The notes beneath the pieces were generated by a model, which saw only the letters and a program-made list of their open reading frames with translations, had not been told where the DNA came from and made no database searches. Positions 5,035-5,683 of a DNA stretch of 5,683 bases are shown in pieces (within the stretch, counting starts at the first letter, position 1; every line of letters begins with the position of its first letter). Source of the DNA: Deltaproteobacteria bacterium (GTDB lineage: Bacteria; Desulfobacterota; Desulfobaccia; Desulfobaccales; 0-14-0-80-60-11); NCBI GenBank assembly GCA_021817645.1, contig JAKAGH010000219.1:1-5683 (forward strand), read 5' to 3'. The translations under genes and the position numbers were made by a program.

Positions 5035-5683
5035 ATGAGATCAGCCCCTAGCGCACCGCAGCGCCGATTTTTTGCTCCCCCTGAGGCCTTCAAGGAAGAC
5101 ACAGTGTTGCTCGACCCGGAGGAGACGCACCATTTGGTGCGGGTGCTGCGCCTGGGCCAGGGCGCCCGGGTGCAGGTCTTTGACGGCCAGGGCCGCAATT
5201 TTGCCGGGGTGGTGCAGCAAGTGGACTCCCGGGGGGCGCTGCTGCAGGTGGCGGAGGAACTCGCTCCCTGGGGCGAATCTCCCCTGGACCTGACCCTGGG
5301 GATCGGCCTGGCCAAGGGGGAAGCCCTGGACGCAGTGGTGCGTCAGGCCACAGAGATGGGAGTGAAGCAGATTGCGCCTTTTATCTCGGAGCGCTCGGAG
5401 CAGGTCAGTCCGGAGCGGGCGGCCCGCCGCCAGCGGCGCTGGCAGCGCCTGGCCCAGGAGAGCCTCAAGTCTTGCCGCCGGTCATCTTTGCCCAACATCG
5501 CTTTGCCTCAGGATTTTACCGCGGCTCTGGCCGGTCCCGAGGAGATGAAGATTATTTTTTGGGAAGAAGAACGGGGCCGGGGCCTGGCAGGCCTCCTGGC
5601 TCAATCTAATCCCGGATCGGTGCGGGCGCTGATCGGCCCGGAAGGGGGCTTCTCCGCGCGGGAAGCGGCCCAAGCCAGGGACG
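5035..5683 (+). CDS. rsmE: 16S rRNA (uracil1498-N3)-methyltransferase RsmE (3' truncated by window edge)
   Basis: The frame from ATG 5035 stays open to the window end, giving 216 residues; the family is usually about 240-250 long, so roughly the last 30 are missing. RsmE is a SPOUT-class enzyme that makes m3U1498 in 16S rRNA. Seen: N-terminal RRFFAPPEAF (10-19) and HHLVRVLRLGQGARVQVFDGQG (32-53) of the PUA-like RNA-binding domain; LGIGLAKGEALDAVVRQATEMGVKQIAPFISERS (88-121); QESLKSCRRSSLPNI (141-155); and the SPOUT knot signature LIGPEGGFSARE (199-210) that binds SAM. The usual EAxxQxxR reads ESLKSCRR, with the glutamine replaced by Ser146. No convincing Shine-Dalgarno precedes the ATG, and no other start lies near enough to keep RRFF. 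It follows the phasin-like gene by 43 bases, so translation probably depends on the prmA operon transcript. Confidence 0.93.
   Translation, partial: MRSAPSAPQRRFFAPPEAFKEDTVLLDPEETHHLVRVLRLGQGARVQVFDGQGRNFAGVVQQVDSRGALLQVAEELAPWGESPLDLTLGIGLAKGEALDAVVRQATEMGVKQIAPFISERSEQVSPERAARRQRRWQRLAQESLKSCRRSSLPNIALPQDFTAALAGPEEMKIIFWEEERGRGLAGLLAQSNPGSVRALIGPEGGFSAREAAQARD

Noticed and set aside
5072..5293. 73-codon plus-strand frame
   Set aside because: It is a shifted frame inside rsmE, giving an Arg/Cys/Trp-rich nonsense peptide.
4707..5315. 202-codon minus-strand frame
   Set aside because: It runs antisense across two genes and their gap; the phasin-like gene and rsmE both have better support.

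Overview
The window looks like ordinary chromosomal DNA from a GC-rich anaerobic bacterium. A Desulfobacterota-type (former Deltaproteobacteria) lineage is my best guess. The reasons are a CooC nickel-insertion ATPase (CO dehydrogenase / Wood-Ljungdahl metabolism), a small COG3937-type phasin-like protein, and AT-rich intergenic spacers filled with simple palindromic repeats such as CACAAAGACACAAAG, CCCTGATCCCTGGCCCCT and CACTGATCAGT. The assignment is inference from gene content, not from a marker gene.

Layout, left to right. (1) At 2-424 (+) is the 3' end of a gene that runs off the left edge, encoding an Mrr-like nuclease domain of the kind fused to the C-terminus of N4/N6 DNA methyltransferases. 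(2) At 580-1011 (-), convergent with it, is a PaaI-like hotdog thioesterase. (3) At 1231-1995 (+), divergent from the thioesterase, is cooC with a good Shine-Dalgarno and a plausible promoter. (4) At 2176-3471 (+) is an AmpG-like MFS permease. (5) From 3748 is a likely operon: prmA (L11 methyltransferase), a 98-residue phasin-like coiled-coil protein, and rsmE (16S rRNA m3U1498 methyltransferase), which is cut by the right edge.

The four spacers at about 425-579, 1012-1230, 1996-2175 and 3472-3747 each hold a different nested inverted repeat. In all four an outer pair of arms encloses further material, which in three of them is clearly a second palindrome. The repeats generate false N-terminal extensions on two genes, sit directly on the stop codons of three genes, and appear to supply the -35 element of cooC. 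They are the least explained structures here.

The genes do not form one pathway. prmA and rsmE both modify the translation apparatus and are commonly neighbours. cooC serves CO dehydrogenase maturation and has no CO dehydrogenase gene beside it here. I see no RNA genes, CRISPR array, transposase or convincing new multi-gene system.
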